A stretch of DNA of 64,000 nt, from assembly GCA_002794785.1 (NCBI GenBank), contig NBBA01000009.1, positions 310,001 through 374,000 of the forward strand, written 5' to 3'. The stretch comes from Coniferiporia sulphurascens. Its lineage: Eukaryota > Basidiomycota > Agaricomycetes > Hymenochaetales > Hymenochaetaceae. Under the pieces are notes generated by a model. It was not told the origin of the DNA. It searched no databases and saw nothing but the letters and a program-made list of their open reading frames with translations. Both the position numbers and the translations under genes were made by a program. This document shows, in pieces, positions 47,315 through 58,571 of the stretch (within the stretch, counting starts at the first letter, position 1; every line of letters starts with the position of its first letter).

Positions 47315-48057
47315 AAAAAATTCGACCCGAATTAATTTAATCCGGACCAATGACTAGCGCGAGTCGCTCCGTCGCTCCCGCACACCTATGCACGAATTGC
47401 ACTTACACGCCCTATGCATCCCGTCGCACCTCCCAAGCGTTGTAGTCGTAGATTGATTCTCCTCCCCTCTGGTATGAGCTGGTTATTCCGGGCTGGCTAT
47501 GCATCATGCGCCGCTGTTGTTTGTCTTTCCTGTGCTCCGTGTACTTTTCGTACATCTTCTCTTTGTTCTTCTTCCTTTCTCACTCTTTTGGCACTGATCT
47601 CGCGCTTCCTACACTAATCAGGTGTTTCCCCAGCAATGTACGACAAAGAATATTGTGCAAATTTCTTTTTTTTATTCCTCTTTTTGAATTCATAGTAGTA
47701 ACGAATGTTATGACTCGCTTTTGTTTACCTGCTCTGCGGAAGTACAGTAGCTTGAATGAATATGATGATCACGGTTCTCCATCTCATCTATCTGTTTTAA
47801 AATACTTGATGATGAATATGCGAAGTATTAGGTACCTATCACAAGAAAGAACATGTTCGAAGACTAGACAGAGATCCAAAGAGTGGGCGCGTCAAGACGC
47901 AGGAAGAAATCATAGCTAGCAAGAAGTTGAAAAGAAAAGGCAAGAAACAATACTTGGTATGCGTACACAATCAAACCAGGAAGCTATAAAGATAGGTATC
48001 ATCAAACTCCCTCACGTACATCACATATCACAAGAAAAAGTCAACGAAGAGGATATA
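47315..48057. other. Convergent intergenic region
   Basis: 743 bases between the EDC4-like stop and the membrane-protein stop. T-rich in the middle (47560-47700). An open frame at 47506-47919 has no family features. No gene seen. Confidence 0.4.
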
Positions 48058-49204
48058 TTAAATAGCAACCCCGTAGTCAGCATGCGCCTGTCGCGTCTGA
48101 TGCAACTTCTCGAAGAGTGGGTCTGAATAGTCGCCTTGTGTGAATGGCGGCGGGGCGTCCAGAACCTCTGCGGAATCCTGGCGCGCGGCCGTGTACGAAC
48201 CCAGGAGCTGTGCGTTGCGTCCGGCGTACTCTCTGAATTCGGCGGAGGCGGGGGTGCGGTTCCGGCGCCGACGTCGAAGGAAAAAGACGATTGAGAGCGC
48301 GATGAGTAAGAGGAAAGCGAGTCCGCCGACGACGCCTCCTGCGATGGCGCCCTTGTTTGTGTGATGGCCCAAAGCGTTCGATTGCGGGACTGAATTAGAG
48401 CCTCCACTGAGTGAAGGGGTTGTCGACACCCCAGTCAACGAGTTTGTCATTGAGGACTGGAAAGTTGACGACGCTGTCTGTGATGCTGGCTCCGAAGTGT
48501 TATTTGCTATGTTATTGAAGACCTCAGATGAAGTGGAAGGGATGTTAGAGAGAGGGGGGGAGGGAGAGAGGGGGGGAGAGGAGGAGGAAAAGGAGGCGGC
48601 GGGGGCGGAGGCGGAGGAGGGAGAGGAGGAGGAGGAGGAGGAGGAGGAGGAGGGAACGGACTCTGGGTCGGAAGCTGCATTCGGTGAAGTCACAGTCGGT
48701 GATGTCACTGGAGACGTGTTCGCTGGGGAAGTGGTGGGCGGGTTGGCCGTAGACACACTGGTATCAGGGCTACTTGTTGCAGGACTTGGCGGGCTTGCTG
48801 TAGAACATTTAATTAAGCACAGTGAGTACGAGTGAAGAATAGATATGACGGACAATCATGGCTAAGGGAGGTTGGTCCAATATGAATACCACTCCCAGGG
48901 GTTTTACTCGGCGGCTGTCCCTTCTTTTGAGCTTCAGACCAACCGTGGATAAAAGTGGTGACATTAAAAATCTTAGCTAGAATATCTCAAAAAAAACATA
49001 CTTGGCATGTTGTTGCCGTTGCTGTTGCCGCCGCCGCCGTTCCAGTTGGGCTTGCTGTTTCTCTTCACGTCGCTGAGATCGCTCCGTTCTGGAGAATTAT
49101 TTGAGCGCTGCGCAACGGAACGTCAGTCCACAGATATAAGACATTTACCCTCGCTGATCATCTTTCAAGGCACGCACCCCGTTGTACCAACGCTGTTCCA
49201 ACAT
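48058..49204 (-). CDS. Single-pass membrane protein with Ser/Thr-rich stalk (Mid2-like)
   Basis: The main exon 48058-48797 encodes a Ser/Thr/Pro-rich stalk of about 150 residues. It then has a glycine-zipper transmembrane helix (GAIAGGVVGGLAFLLLIALS, IVFFL), a basic stop-transfer RRRRRNR and a ~70-residue cytoplasmic tail. This is the layout of fungal cell-wall stress sensors and Skg6/Mid2-like proteins. The 5' end is uncertain. My best frame-consistent model adds 49002-49107 (rich in Asn/Gly/Ser) and 49178-49204 (starting MLEQRWYNG), for 290 residues. This model has no signal peptide, which is odd for such a protein, so an upstream exon may be missing. The poly-Ser part comes from a GGA/GAG repeat on the plus strand. 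Confidence 0.6.
48541..48658. repeat. Purine-rich low-complexity tract (GGA/GAG)n
   Basis: About 118 bases almost wholly G and A on the plus strand, ending in a run of GGA triplets near 48620-48650. It encodes the poly-Ser stalk of the membrane protein on the other strand. Confidence 0.9.
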
Positions 49205-49493
49205 AAAGGGCTCGATGGGACACTAAATTAGTACCAGGGACTCGCTCAGCTCGCGACTACAGACCGAGACTGCCGCTGTGCGTCTCGCAAAGAAAAGACT
49301 GGCCGGCTGATGAGGAACAGAGGAGAAAGAGGGGTCGCCCATTGAGATGCATGGCCGGACGAGCTGGAAGTAGCGACGAGAAGATGATCAGATTGAAGCC
49401 CGGGCGCGGTGCGCGACGATCAGCGGGGGGGACGTGATGTGACACGGTTTAATAGATTAGACTTGCTTCCACCGTGACGCACCTAGGCTTGAA
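49205..49493. promoter_or_regulatory. Divergent region upstream of glyoxalase II
   Basis: 289 bases between the modelled membrane-protein start and the glyoxalase II ATG. It may also hold a missing first exon of the membrane protein on the minus strand. No TATA box seen. Confidence 0.35.
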
Positions 49494-50651
49494 ATGCTCC
49501 GACTTCCACTACACGCTGCCTGCTACCAGCGGTCCAAGCTCATCTCAATTGTGAACCTACCCAGAAGGCTATTTTCGCACACCGGTGCCCGCAAGATGAA
49601 GGTCGTCCCCGTCCCAGTCAGGTCAGACAACTATGCATATCTCCTCATCGACGACTCTACGAATGAGGCCGCCGTCATTGACCCCTTCGACATGGCCGAG
49701 GTGCGCGCCGCTGCGGAGAAGGAGGGCGTAAAGATCGTGGCCAACCTCACCACGCATCACCATTTCGATCACAGTGGCGGTAACAAGGTGGGCAGCTCAT
49801 TGCTCTTTCTACCGTGTCACGACGGATCGCTCATCTCGTAACCCCAAGGACTTTGTATGTCTATTCTTGAACTGATCGTGCGCGCTCCCCTGACAAAGGG
49901 AAAATGGGGAACGCAAAGGCGTCCATGTTCCCGGGCGCCCCCATCTACAGAGGCCAAGCCAGAGTCGATGCGGCAGACAAAGCTAACCCCGTCAGACACG
50001 ACGATGTCGAGTACAGTGACGTCAAGGACAGCGACGAATTCACCATCTCTAAGCAGCTGAGCATCAAGTGCGTTCACATCTCCTTCGACCGATACTCCCT
50101 CTATTTACCTACTTACACCCCCTATCCCTAAGGTGCCTCGCAACTCCGTGTCACACCCAAGACTCCATCAGCTACTATGTTACTGACAAAACAAAACCAG
50201 CCGAACCCGGCGCTGTGTTTACTGGCGATACGCTTTTCTTGGGCGGGTGCGGCCGCTTCTTCGAAGGTACCGCGGCAGAGATGCATCGTGCTCTCTCATA
50301 CCTTGGCACCCTTCCTGATACGACAGTCGTGTGCAACGGTCACGAATACACGGCGAGCAACCTTGCATTTGGCAAAAGCATCGAGCCGGACGCGCCTGGA
50401 CTTGCACGCTTACAGGCGCTCGTCGATAACAACACAGTCACAACGGGGAAAAGCACAATAGCCGATGAGAAAGATTGGAACGTCTTCATGCGATTGGACA
50501 GTGAAAAGCTGCGGTCAGTACAGTCTTGAAGTAGCGTCATATGCTCTAATTTTTGCGATCACGTTGTCACAGGGAAACACTGGGTGCCAACGGTGATACT
50601 CCATTGGAAAGTGTCATGGACGCGCTCAGGAACAAGAAAAACAACTTTTGA
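49494..50651 (+). CDS. GLO2: Hydroxyacylglutathione hydrolase (glyoxalase II)
   Basis: Hydrolyses S-lactoylglutathione to lactate and glutathione in methylglyoxal detoxification. Exons 49494-49787, 49849-49854, 49919-50067, 50133-50513 and 50573-50651 give 302 residues. The metal-binding motif is LTTHHHFDHSGGN. Other ligands and motifs are KCLATPCHTQDSI, VFTGDTLFLGGCGRFFEGT and VVCNGHEYT. The 6-base exon encodes Asp-Phe, which restores GGNKDF; without it the segment has no frame-consistent splice. The N-terminal ~33 residues (Arg/Leu-rich) may be a mitochondrial presequence, with MKVVPVPVRSDNYAYLL as the cytosolic start. It ends with the Asn/Lys-rich C-terminal helix. Confidence 0.94.
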
Positions 50652-51012
50652 TAAGAGTCAGCAATGATAGCATAGTTTTCTGACTGACTAAGGTGCAGAC
50701 AGTTACCGTTCGGGTGTCCCTCCGGCGCTAATTCTTGGCTTAGGCATAACCAACACAATCACCAGTATCAGGTGCAGCTAGAAAGAGGAAAATTGGTAAT
50801 GTTTAATGTATGACCAGTGTAGCGTTAGTCAAGAACGGATGCCTTTTTGTTTTATCGCGGGCGAATCACGTAAAGAAAAATATGATTAGTCCGTTACAAT
50901 ACAAAAAAAAAAGAACCGAAAACAAGTGCAACAGCAGAAACGAGATTATACGAAGGGTCCCATTAGAAAAAGCAAGCAGACTGCGGTGGTAACGAGCGTG
51001 GCAGTTGAATTT
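50652..51012. other. Convergent 3' gap
   Basis: 361 AT-rich bases between the glyoxalase II stop and the Sft2 stop. No gene visible. Confidence 0.4.
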
Positions 51013-51948
51013 TCACAAAGCCGTACGCTTGAACACGGTCATCACGGCAGTGCGAGCGTAAGGGATATACGAAAGCGTGTACCACGTGTACGCAAGGAAT
51101 TGGACAATCACGAGAACTATGGAAATGTCCGAGTCAACACCCTGGAAGCAGTACGGAAATGAGGATGATCACTTACTGATGCAGAGAAGCTGTATATGAA
51201 ATAGAAATGAAAAAAACGGATGTGAGACACATCCCAAGTGGAAAAATGGGACTCGAACGCACCCCACTGCCAATTACGAAGGCCCCCACAAAGATCATGG
51301 CTACAGAGCCTAGGAAGATAATGGAAGCAATGATACGGGTAGTCTTAAACATCTGTGAAGTGCAACAAATGAGTACAGCAATGGCAAATGCCCGTTTGAT
51401 ATTAGTGCCCACCAGCTTCAGTTGTTGGGCGAACTACATGAATTAATCAGTAAATCGAATCAATTCCCACATATATATACTAGGATAGTACTCACTCCGA
51501 TAATAAACCCGGTTCCAATCAGGGAGACAATTGTCCCAAGGCCGTACATCACTTCACATTTGTGACACCGCACAAGGAATCAAGTTATTGCTTTGGTCTG
51601 AAGACGACAATGTTGATCTACGTACGCGCAAAAGCAACGAGGGAACCCAGAATCAATAAAATTACGCCCAAGAGGCTTAACACGAAGCCGCCGACGGTGC
51701 TGTAAACGCCCCCCAAGACAAAAGAACTCATTCAGTCACCAGATCGACGCAAGAAACGGACCGAGGAGCAAAGCTGCTTCTCCCTCGTCCATCGGCACTC
51801 ACCAGCCAGCAAATCCATACAGACGCGTTGTCTTGCTCAGCTTGAACTGGCTGAACGCGGAATCACCCTCGAAGAACTGGTTGTCAGGGATCAAGCCCGT
51901 CGCGGTGCTTGAGGCAGACTCGAGATTAAACCAGCCTTTGTTCGACAT
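51013..51948 (-). CDS. SFT2: Sft2-like Golgi vesicle-transport membrane protein
   Basis: Small tetra-spanning membrane protein that helps retrograde fusion with the Golgi. Seven exons (51803-51948, 51626-51699, 51496-51551, 51413-51433, 51263-51352, 51177-51189, 51013-51116) give 167 residues. The N-terminus is cytosolic (LIPDNQFFEGDSAFSQFKLS). Four hydrophobic spans follow: VGGFVLSLLGVILLILGSLV, LGTIVSLIGTGFIIG, IIASIIFLGSVAMIFVGAFV and the last around ILVIVQFLAYTWYTLSYIPYAR. The TWYTLSYIPYAR end and KLMFKTTR are Sft2 hallmarks. Exon 6 has only 13 bases and exon 4 only 21. All junctions are in frame. Stop TGA at 51013-51015. Confidence 0.9.
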
Positions 51949-52415
51949 GGTGAATAGTGGTGCTTTGTGCTAGGATCGCTTCAATAGCTTTCAAGTTGGT
52001 CTTGGTCCACGCAGGCCTTGCGGAGTTTACGAGACGCGGTATTTGTGGCGTGCTTGGAAGGAAGAGGACAAAATTAACCTCAAATTCGGTGGTTAGCAGG
52101 TCTTTTGCGTGTGTCGAAAGTCAATGCTGTAGGCAGCTCGAAGCCTGCAGCGAGACGAGAAAGTGGCAGAGGGTGAGGAGAGCGCTGTGCCAGCAGCCGG
52201 GGTAACGAGGCCGGTCGGACTGCTCAGGCAGTTGTGCACTGACCATCCGTGCCGACGCGTGGTTTCTTCTCACGCTGCTGCGGACGATTTACTTACTCAT
52301 TTCCGCTTATTTGCTCAATCGAGTCCAAATGCGTGAACAGAGAAAAGACATATTTAATAAGGTACACATTACAGCGGCTCTAAGTGCACTTGATATAAAA
52401 CAAATATACGCATTA
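51949..52415. promoter_or_regulatory. Intergenic region upstream of Sft2
   Basis: 467 bases between two genes on the minus strand. It should hold the Sft2 promoter and the 3' end of the SRP receptor gene. No gene or motif recognised. Confidence 0.4.
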
Positions 52416-55151
52416 CTATTCGCTCAGCAGCGCCTGTACGACGTTGGACACACGAAGCTGTCGCAAATCGGTATATGTCTGAAGAAAGGAGAAAGAGTCA
52501 AGGTCCATTCGTTACACAATATTTTGGGATTACTTACCTGGCCACAGCCGACAAAAATAATGGGTTGACCTGTGACGTACGTCATGGATAACGCCGCACC
52601 GACCTGTGGCACGAATTGAAAAACAACGTTAGCAACTCGTTTCACTCAATGACCGACAACGCTACCTTATCGTCCACAGTGTCCCACTTCGTGACGAGCA
52701 TGCCATCAATGCCACGGCCTCTTCCCGTCACCCCCGACGCCGACGAGAAGTCGCGCAGTGCTCGGTCGAACTTGGACAACTGGTCGACCGCTTCATTGCC
52801 CACAAGAGCTTCGCCAACAAACGTGATCTTGTCTGGGTTGTTCGTGGCTACGAGCTGCGGAGGTAACACCGTTGAGCAAAAGCACAGTGATGACACTTCT
52901 CTAGTGAATTGAAGCTCACCTTTGCAAGCGCGCGCATCAGCGGCTGCGGACGAAGCACAAGCGGGGTCACTTAGTATGGTAGAATCACTTGGAAACCATG
53001 GAGCTCACCTCATTGTCCTGCATTCTTCCGGCAGTGTCGATAAGGACAACGTCAAAATCACGATCCTTCGCTGTTGGAAACGACCATTAAGGATGAAAAG
53101 GTAAGAGAATTATTTGGAATGGTTACCATATGATATGGCCTCCTTGGCGATGCCCGCAGCATCCTTTCCGTAACCTCTTTCGAAAAGTTCTACACCTCCC
53201 TTTCCATCAGGTCCGCTTACATCGAGCATACCGAGGTTTCTAACATGTACTCTCAGCTGTTCAACAGCACCGCTCCTATAGAAATGGATGGTCACAAATT
53301 TGTTGAAATAAGAGCCAATATGAACTTGCCCACCTGAATGTGTCGCAGGCGGCAATCAGGACCTTGAAGCCATTCTGGATCAACCAGAAGCATACTTTTG
53401 ATAAGTTAGTGCTCTTTCCAACGCCGTTGACACCGACAAAGACCATGCTGTACGGCAATCGCTGCTGCGTCGACGGCAAGGGAGACGACAGCTTTGTCCG
53501 GATAGACAACAGAAGATCAGTTGAGGTATTGGGAGTTAAGATCCGTGTTAAAGACGTTGAGAGTGCTTGTCGTACAGCGGCGTTGATAGCTATCGTATGA
53601 TCCATTAGCTGATTGACTTATGCTCCAAATGGCAAAATGCATACTTTGGAATCCTCCGACTTTTTTCCCTACAAGACCTTCCCCGACGCCTTCGCAAATT
53701 TTATCTGCAATGTCCATCGCTACATTCTTCTTCATAAGGTGCTGTTTCATTCCCTCGAGCACTGGCTTCAGATCATTCTCCGTCAATACCTTCGACCCCG
53801 TCAGGCGAGCGAAAATCGAGCCCAGTGCACCCAGAGAGCCACCGGCCTTCGTTGCCTGTTCCTGTTGCTGAGCCGCTAGCGTGCGAGAAACGAAGTCGCT
53901 TCCGTCGTTTCCACTTTTTGTGAATTCCCAGTCCTTCACTTCGTATAATCCGTCTTGGCCACGCGTGCCCAGCGACGCCTGGTCTACAAGTGCCGAGATA
54001 TTATGGGAGGCGGCACCGCCATCGGAACCGAGCTTGTCTACGCTGAAGTCGAGCGAGGCCATGTCGGCTTCGGTAGGGGCCTCAGTTCCCCATTTTCGTT
54101 GGACCTTCGTTTTCAGTTTCTTCTTGGTGGGGCCGGTGTCGGAGCTATGATACCGATAAAAATGCCGTAGAAAGGGAGAAAGGGTATGGTGAGAAATGAC
54201 AGTGGTATAGGCAGGTAAAACGCGTGCACTTACTCAGAAGCAGGAAGACTATCTCTTCCACTTCCCGAGTCAACACGCCCCATGCCTCTACGTCTCCCCT
54301 TCCCTCTTAGCCTATTCTTCAATGCTTGTACATTGAGTGCTATTTGTTCTTCGTCAACCGGCGCGTCAGATTGGATAGCTGGTTCTATAGTTATATTCAG
54401 GTCGTGTAAATATTGCCTCTAGAATAAACAGCCTACGAACCTGTGCTTGCATCATCGGAAGGGGGTGTGATAGGTGGCTCAATGCGAGGAGCAGGTCTAA
54501 CCTTAAACTTCCTGTCCTGCCAGCCGCTCAGCACTGCCATCCGCTGCGCGATCCAAAAGTGAAAGCCTACCTGAATGGCTTTTTCCTCTAGCCCTCTTAG
54601 TACCTTGTCAAAGACCTTGTCCCATCCTTCAAACACTTTGGCGAAATCCCATGTTTGCAGGGAACCGACACGTGCAGACTTGCTGTCCAAGGCGTGGAGT
54701 GATGCGACGAATGTTGCAAGGAACGGCTCGAAGAGCTTGATGAAGAGCGCCTTGATGGCCGTGAGGAGGTCTTCAACGTATGTTAGCTGAAGTATGCGCT
54801 GGTACGCGACCTGGAAGGAGGGAGGTGGAGTGATATTCAGCTCAGCGGCATGCACACGGAACAAGGAGAACGCACGACGAAAATGAGCTCAAGCTCGTTA
54901 ACAAACGTCCAACGGATGGCATAGCCGTCTTTTTCATATTTGTTCTCGCCACTGCGTCCTTCGATAAGAACCTCACGAATAAGGGAGTTAACGGGGGACG
55001 CCGCCGGGTTGGACATGACCTGAGCTGCCGTCGGGGTAAATGACCGGGACCATAGCACAACTCCTCCTAAACGCATCTTTAGTGCCTTTCACTGATGCAT
55101 ACTTTACAGTCCAGGCGTACCCTTGTGAGATATCGAGCAGTGGTCGAGCAT
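52416..55151 (-). CDS. SRP101: Signal recognition particle receptor subunit alpha
   Basis: ER-membrane GTPase that docks SRP-ribosome complexes. Thirteen exons (55121-55151, 54876-55066, 54571-54810, 54441-54516, 54234-54384, 53645-54144, 53334-53589, 53127-53275, 53009-53070, 52920-52943, 52666-52854, 52538-52603, 52416-52478) give 665 residues. MLDHCSISHKGGVVLWS is the longin-like SRX start that binds the beta subunit. A charged linker (TKKKLKTKVQRKWG) follows. The NG domain has FVGVNGVGKSTNLSKV (P-loop), DTFRSGAVEQLRVH, DVVLIDTAGRMQDN, MLVTKWDTVDDK and the closing PIIFVGCGQTYTDLRQL. The usual small residue in the FVGxGQ loop is Cys here. Every exon keeps frame. Confidence 0.96.
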
Positions 55152-55244
55152 AATGAAGTTGATGTGGAGACTGGTAGTATGGCGGCTACTATGGCCGTGT
55201 CCCTCAGGCTCCCGTGTCCGCGCAGCGTAGAGGGACCTTTACGT

Positions 55245-55250
55245 CACGTG
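55245..55250. promoter_or_regulatory. CACGTG box upstream of the SRP receptor gene
   Basis: CACGTG in the context GTCACGTGT, 94 bases upstream of the SRP receptor ATG (minus strand) and 71 bases upstream of the tRNA. Same core as other promoters in this window. Confidence 0.45.
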
Positions 55251-55320
55251 TAAAGCGGAAGAATTTACATTATCGAGTACAAACCAGATTATATCCACGC
55301 ATAGAAAGTGACTTTCACAA

Positions 55321-55393
55321 TCCCTGGTAGTATATCGGTTCAGTACACGCGCCTGTCACGCGCGAGAGCGGGGTTCGACTCCCCGCCAGGGAG
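55321..55393 (+). tRNA. tRNA-Asp (GTC anticodon)
   Basis: Acceptor stem TCCCTGG pairs with CCAGGGA near the 3' end. The D arm is GGTTCAGTA-like. The anticodon arm CGCGC-CTGTCAC-GCGCG presents GTC. The T arm has GGGGTTCGACTCCCC, with a perfect stem and the GTTCGA B box. It has no intron. A T5 run starting at 55395 is a pol III terminator. It lies between the SRP receptor and cyclin L genes. Confidence 0.97.
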
Positions 55394-55399
55394 GTTTTT
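55394..55399 (+). terminator. RNA polymerase III terminator of tRNA-Asp
   Basis: GTTTTT immediately after the discriminator base, followed by more T-rich sequence. Confidence 0.8.
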
Positions 55400-55503
55400 G
55401 CTTTTCTTTTTCGCGATGGAATAGGATTGCCCATATCACTTTCCCATACATTTACGCTTCCTCCTTCGTCCCTTCCGAGATCTTCTGAATCACTCTTCAT
55501 CGT

Positions 55504-56559
55504 CTAGGACATTTCTCTATTTTTCTGTGCATTGGCTTCTATCCACTTTCGAACATCCTTCTTTGTCAACAGCCCCATCGGCTCCGTCCTCTCCTGATCG
55601 CTACGCTCGCGATACAGCCGCATAACATACCCGGCAACACTCCATACATCTTCCCACTCCGCATCAAAGAGCTCCCACCAGCAATTTGACGGTTGTGATG
55701 GTAGGGGAATCCGAAGGTGCCGCGTCGTCAGTAAAATTGCAGCGCTGACAATGGTGGGAACGGGATAGAGAGCGTAGACGGGTGTCTGCAAACTAAGAGG
55801 AGCAGTTAGGATATCGATCATGCGACAGGCTGGGAGTAAACGAACGCGTCGTTGAGATATCCCCAGGCCCTTTGCGACACCTCTTCTTGATTGACGAGAC
55901 CGAGGACCCGAAGGTAGTTTACGAGCGTCCCATATGGCAAGACAACGTGCACGTTGAACCCAAGACGTTTGAGAATTTGCATCTCGGCAACCACCAACGC
56001 ATCCTTCATATCATAGAACACCTGCGCGAAATAGCTCATGGGCGTGTACTTGAACTCGGGAAGCACCTCGGCGGGGATGAGGCGTGCTTTAATGGCTGCG
56101 TTGCGCTCGTGGGCTGCGCGCTGGAGAAGCAGGTCGTAGACATTAATAAGATCGCGCATACGGACGGGGCACTCTTCGAGCTTGGAGGCGAGGTAGAGTG
56201 CACCCATACCGACGTCCTAGATATATTGTCAAACGACTGAAAGTAAAACACATAGCGACGGTGCTCACCCCGATCCCAAACTGCTTCATTGACGTGACAT
56301 ACCAGAAACGGTGGAAGAGAATTTGAGCGGTGGCCATTGCCACTTGTTTCCTATAGTCCGGCGAACGGGGCTTTAGAGGTGTTGATTATTTGTGAAGAAG
56401 AGTTAAAACGCACTGTTTCAGCAGCATACCGGCCTGTTGTATGAGTTTACATCCATACGCGCGCAGGTCCTCTTCCAGCTCGGCGGGAATACCATCCTCG
56501 CTTGAGGGCGTGTGTTCTATCTGGGATAGTGAGGCAAGCGGATACAAGGCCATCGACAT
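55504..56559 (-). CDS. Cyclin L-like cyclin
   Basis: Transcription/splicing-type cyclin. Exons 56414-56559, 56269-56350, 55846-56216 and 55504-55792 give 295 residues. The first cyclin fold starts EEDLRAYGCKLIQQAGMLLK and continues VAMATAQILFHRFWYVTS (the FxRFxY helix), then MGALYLASKLEECPVRMRDLINVY with the conserved Lys-Leu-Glu-Glu. The second fold has AEMQILKRLGFNVHVVLP, QRAWGYLNDALQTPVYALYP and TIVSAAILLTTRHLRI, typical of cyclin L rather than C, K or T. Animal cyclin L has an RS tail; this protein stops soon after the folds (KKDVRKWIEANAQKNREMS). The second acceptor was moved to 56351 because it fits phase. The start may lie further upstream, but no in-frame ATG was found there. Confidence 0.88.
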
Positions 56560-56919
56560 CCCGGGTGCTTCGTAGGACGGAGAGCCCGCCTGGCTAGTAC
56601 ATCCACCACCAGTTACGCCAGAGCCAGAGCCTAGCGTCAACTTCAAGTCCGTGAGCGATCTCTTTTCGTATGATCACGTGATGAACACAGCCTCAAAACC
56701 CTGTCATTAAATTTAGAACACCGGGCTACTCTTCTCTCCTCCAACGCCAATTTCCTCTCTCTCATAATTTCCAAAAAGAAATTAATTCGAATTCCATTGC
56801 AGGAGGAGAAAAATACACGAACCAATTCGGACGGACCGCGACTAGGGGAACGGACCGGCAGCATAATTCCTGCCAGTGAGTCCCGGGTTTAGAACATCCT
56901 GAAATCAAATCCTATCAAA
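56560..56919. promoter_or_regulatory. Divergent promoter region (cyclin L / Arg-Glu-rich protein) with CACGTG
   Basis: 360 bases between the starts. The perfect palindrome ATCACGTGAT (56673-56682) lies about 115 bases from the cyclin L ATG. An AT-rich stretch at 56700-56800 may hold transcription starts. Confidence 0.45.
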
Positions 56920-58571
56920 ATGGATCAGCTTCCTCCGAGGCCGCGCGCGATTCCTCTTTCTGAGGTATGGACGGAACTACCTCCACCTGGCGACCGAACC
57001 GCTTCCCACTCCATGACACACGTCCGCGAGCCGAGGGACAGAGATAGGGACAGAGAAAGGGAATGGGAGATCAGGGACAGGGAGCGTGAGCGGCCACAAT
57101 ATGAAGACGGGTGGGTACCTGGCTCTGCAGCGCGCCGTGACGACGTGTATGTGCCTATGCGAGACGCACATCCGCCTGCGTTCGGACGCGAGAGGGACGC
57201 TCGTGATGGGAGGGAATGGACGAGGGATGGACGTGAGCGGAGAGACGAGCGATACCATAGGGCTGGTGGGTACGCTGAGCGAGGAGGATGGGCCGACGAC
57301 AGAGCTAGAGACAGGGACAGGGAGCGGGACAGATTTCGGGAGTGGGAGCGGGAGAGGGAGGAGAGGGCAATATACGAAAGACCGCGGGAGCAGCGAGGAT
57401 GGGAGAGGGATGAGTGGAGCAGAGACAGGGAGGGGCGATACGGCGGGGAGGGCTACCGCTCTGTACACCCCCGACGACAAGGTGTGCAATTCGCTTTTTT
57501 TGTCGAAATAAAATCCTGACGAGTCTCGCAGAGGTAGACCATAGGTACCGAAGTCCTCCGCCGCCTCCGCACCTTCGACCCCGCTCGCCCCCGCCGTACG
57601 TGCGGAGGTCACCGTCCCCGACATTTCGTGCACCTCGAACAACTCGTTCTCCTGGACCACACAGCCGCGACGGGCGGAGTGTAAGCAGGGCCGGAGGGGA
57701 GATCGGCGCTCCCGTACGTAAACAGCGCGACGACAGCGCGGATTCTCGGCGTTCGGGCGTGCAGCGAGCGAGGGAGGAACAGCCAGCCTACGTACCACGG
57801 AAACGCGAACGCTCCCCCTCCCCGGCTGGTACCTTGCGTAGGGCAATCCGGAGGCAGAGGACGGCCAGCACCAGCCCAGGGAGAATCAAAGTCGAGGATG
57901 AGCAGACCACTGTGTCGCCGTTAACGACACGCCAGGAAGAGAAACAGCCCGAGCGCGTGTCCCCGCTCCCTTTACCGGCACCTAGCGAGTCTACGGGCGA
58001 TCGAGAGCGGGAGCGCCTTCGTGAGCAGGCATCAGCCACATGGCCAGGAAGACAACCGCGGAGACCAGTACGGCGGCCCGCGCCCGACGCGGGAGCGACT
58101 GAGGGAACTGCGCAATCACGCGGACCTGCCGCCGACCGCGAAAAGCCAGTCCCCACGGGACCGGCGCAACGCAAGATACCGCAAGGAACTTTGGACGGCA
58201 CGCCTCCTTCAACGAGCAACGCCGTACCGGCAAACGCCCCAACGGGCCCGCGTTCTGCTGCAGCGCAGCCCCCGCCCGCGCGTCTGCCCTCTATCCCAGT
58301 GTGGATACGTCCCACGAATCCGGCTATTTTCTCCGAGGCACGTCCCAATTTCTTACTCCTACTTTTAATAAAAAAATAACGCGTGTCGTGTTTAATTGCG
58401 CAGATCGCCAGTCTCGAGCACGCGCGTCCGGCGTTGTACGCGGAAGTCGCGCGCGCGAGCGCGGCTGTACGATGGGCGACGGCCGAAGCGGACATCTCGA
58501 CGATCGAGCTGCGCTCGGCTGAGCAGCGCAGGGTGCTCGCGGGGCAGCTGCGGCAGCAAATGGAGGCCTAA
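56920..58571 (+). CDS. Arg/Asp/Glu-rich disordered protein with C-terminal helix, unknown function
   Basis: Exons 56920-57481, 57532-58337 and 58404-58571 give 511 residues. Residues ~35-180 are dominated by Arg-Asp/Arg-Glu dipeptides (RDRDRDRERE, RERERP), the composition of nuclear RNA-processing proteins. Residues ~190-300 are rich in Ser-Pro and Arg-Ser (RSPPPPPHLRPRSPPPYVRR, SPSPTF). The last exon encodes an Ala/Glu/Arg-rich amphipathic helix (EHARPALYAEVARASAAVRW, ELRSAEQRRVLAGQLRQQ) that could mediate dimerisation. The second intron seems to be GC-AG (GCACGT donor at 58338), the only splice that keeps this helix in frame. I recognise no named family. A role in transcription or splicing is inference from composition. 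Confidence 0.72.

Noticed and set aside
48497..48835. Glu/Gly-rich open frame on the plus strand
   Set aside because: Reverse reading of the poly-Ser stalk of the membrane protein over the GGA repeat.
56977..57846. 289-codon open frame on the minus strand
   Set aside because: It lies antisense to the Arg/Asp/Glu-rich gene. Its length follows from the repetitive purine-rich codons of the real gene, and it has no family features.
57788..58495. 235-codon open frame on the minus strand
   Set aside because: Antisense to exons 2-3 of the Arg/Asp/Glu-rich gene in GC-rich sequence that rarely makes stops.
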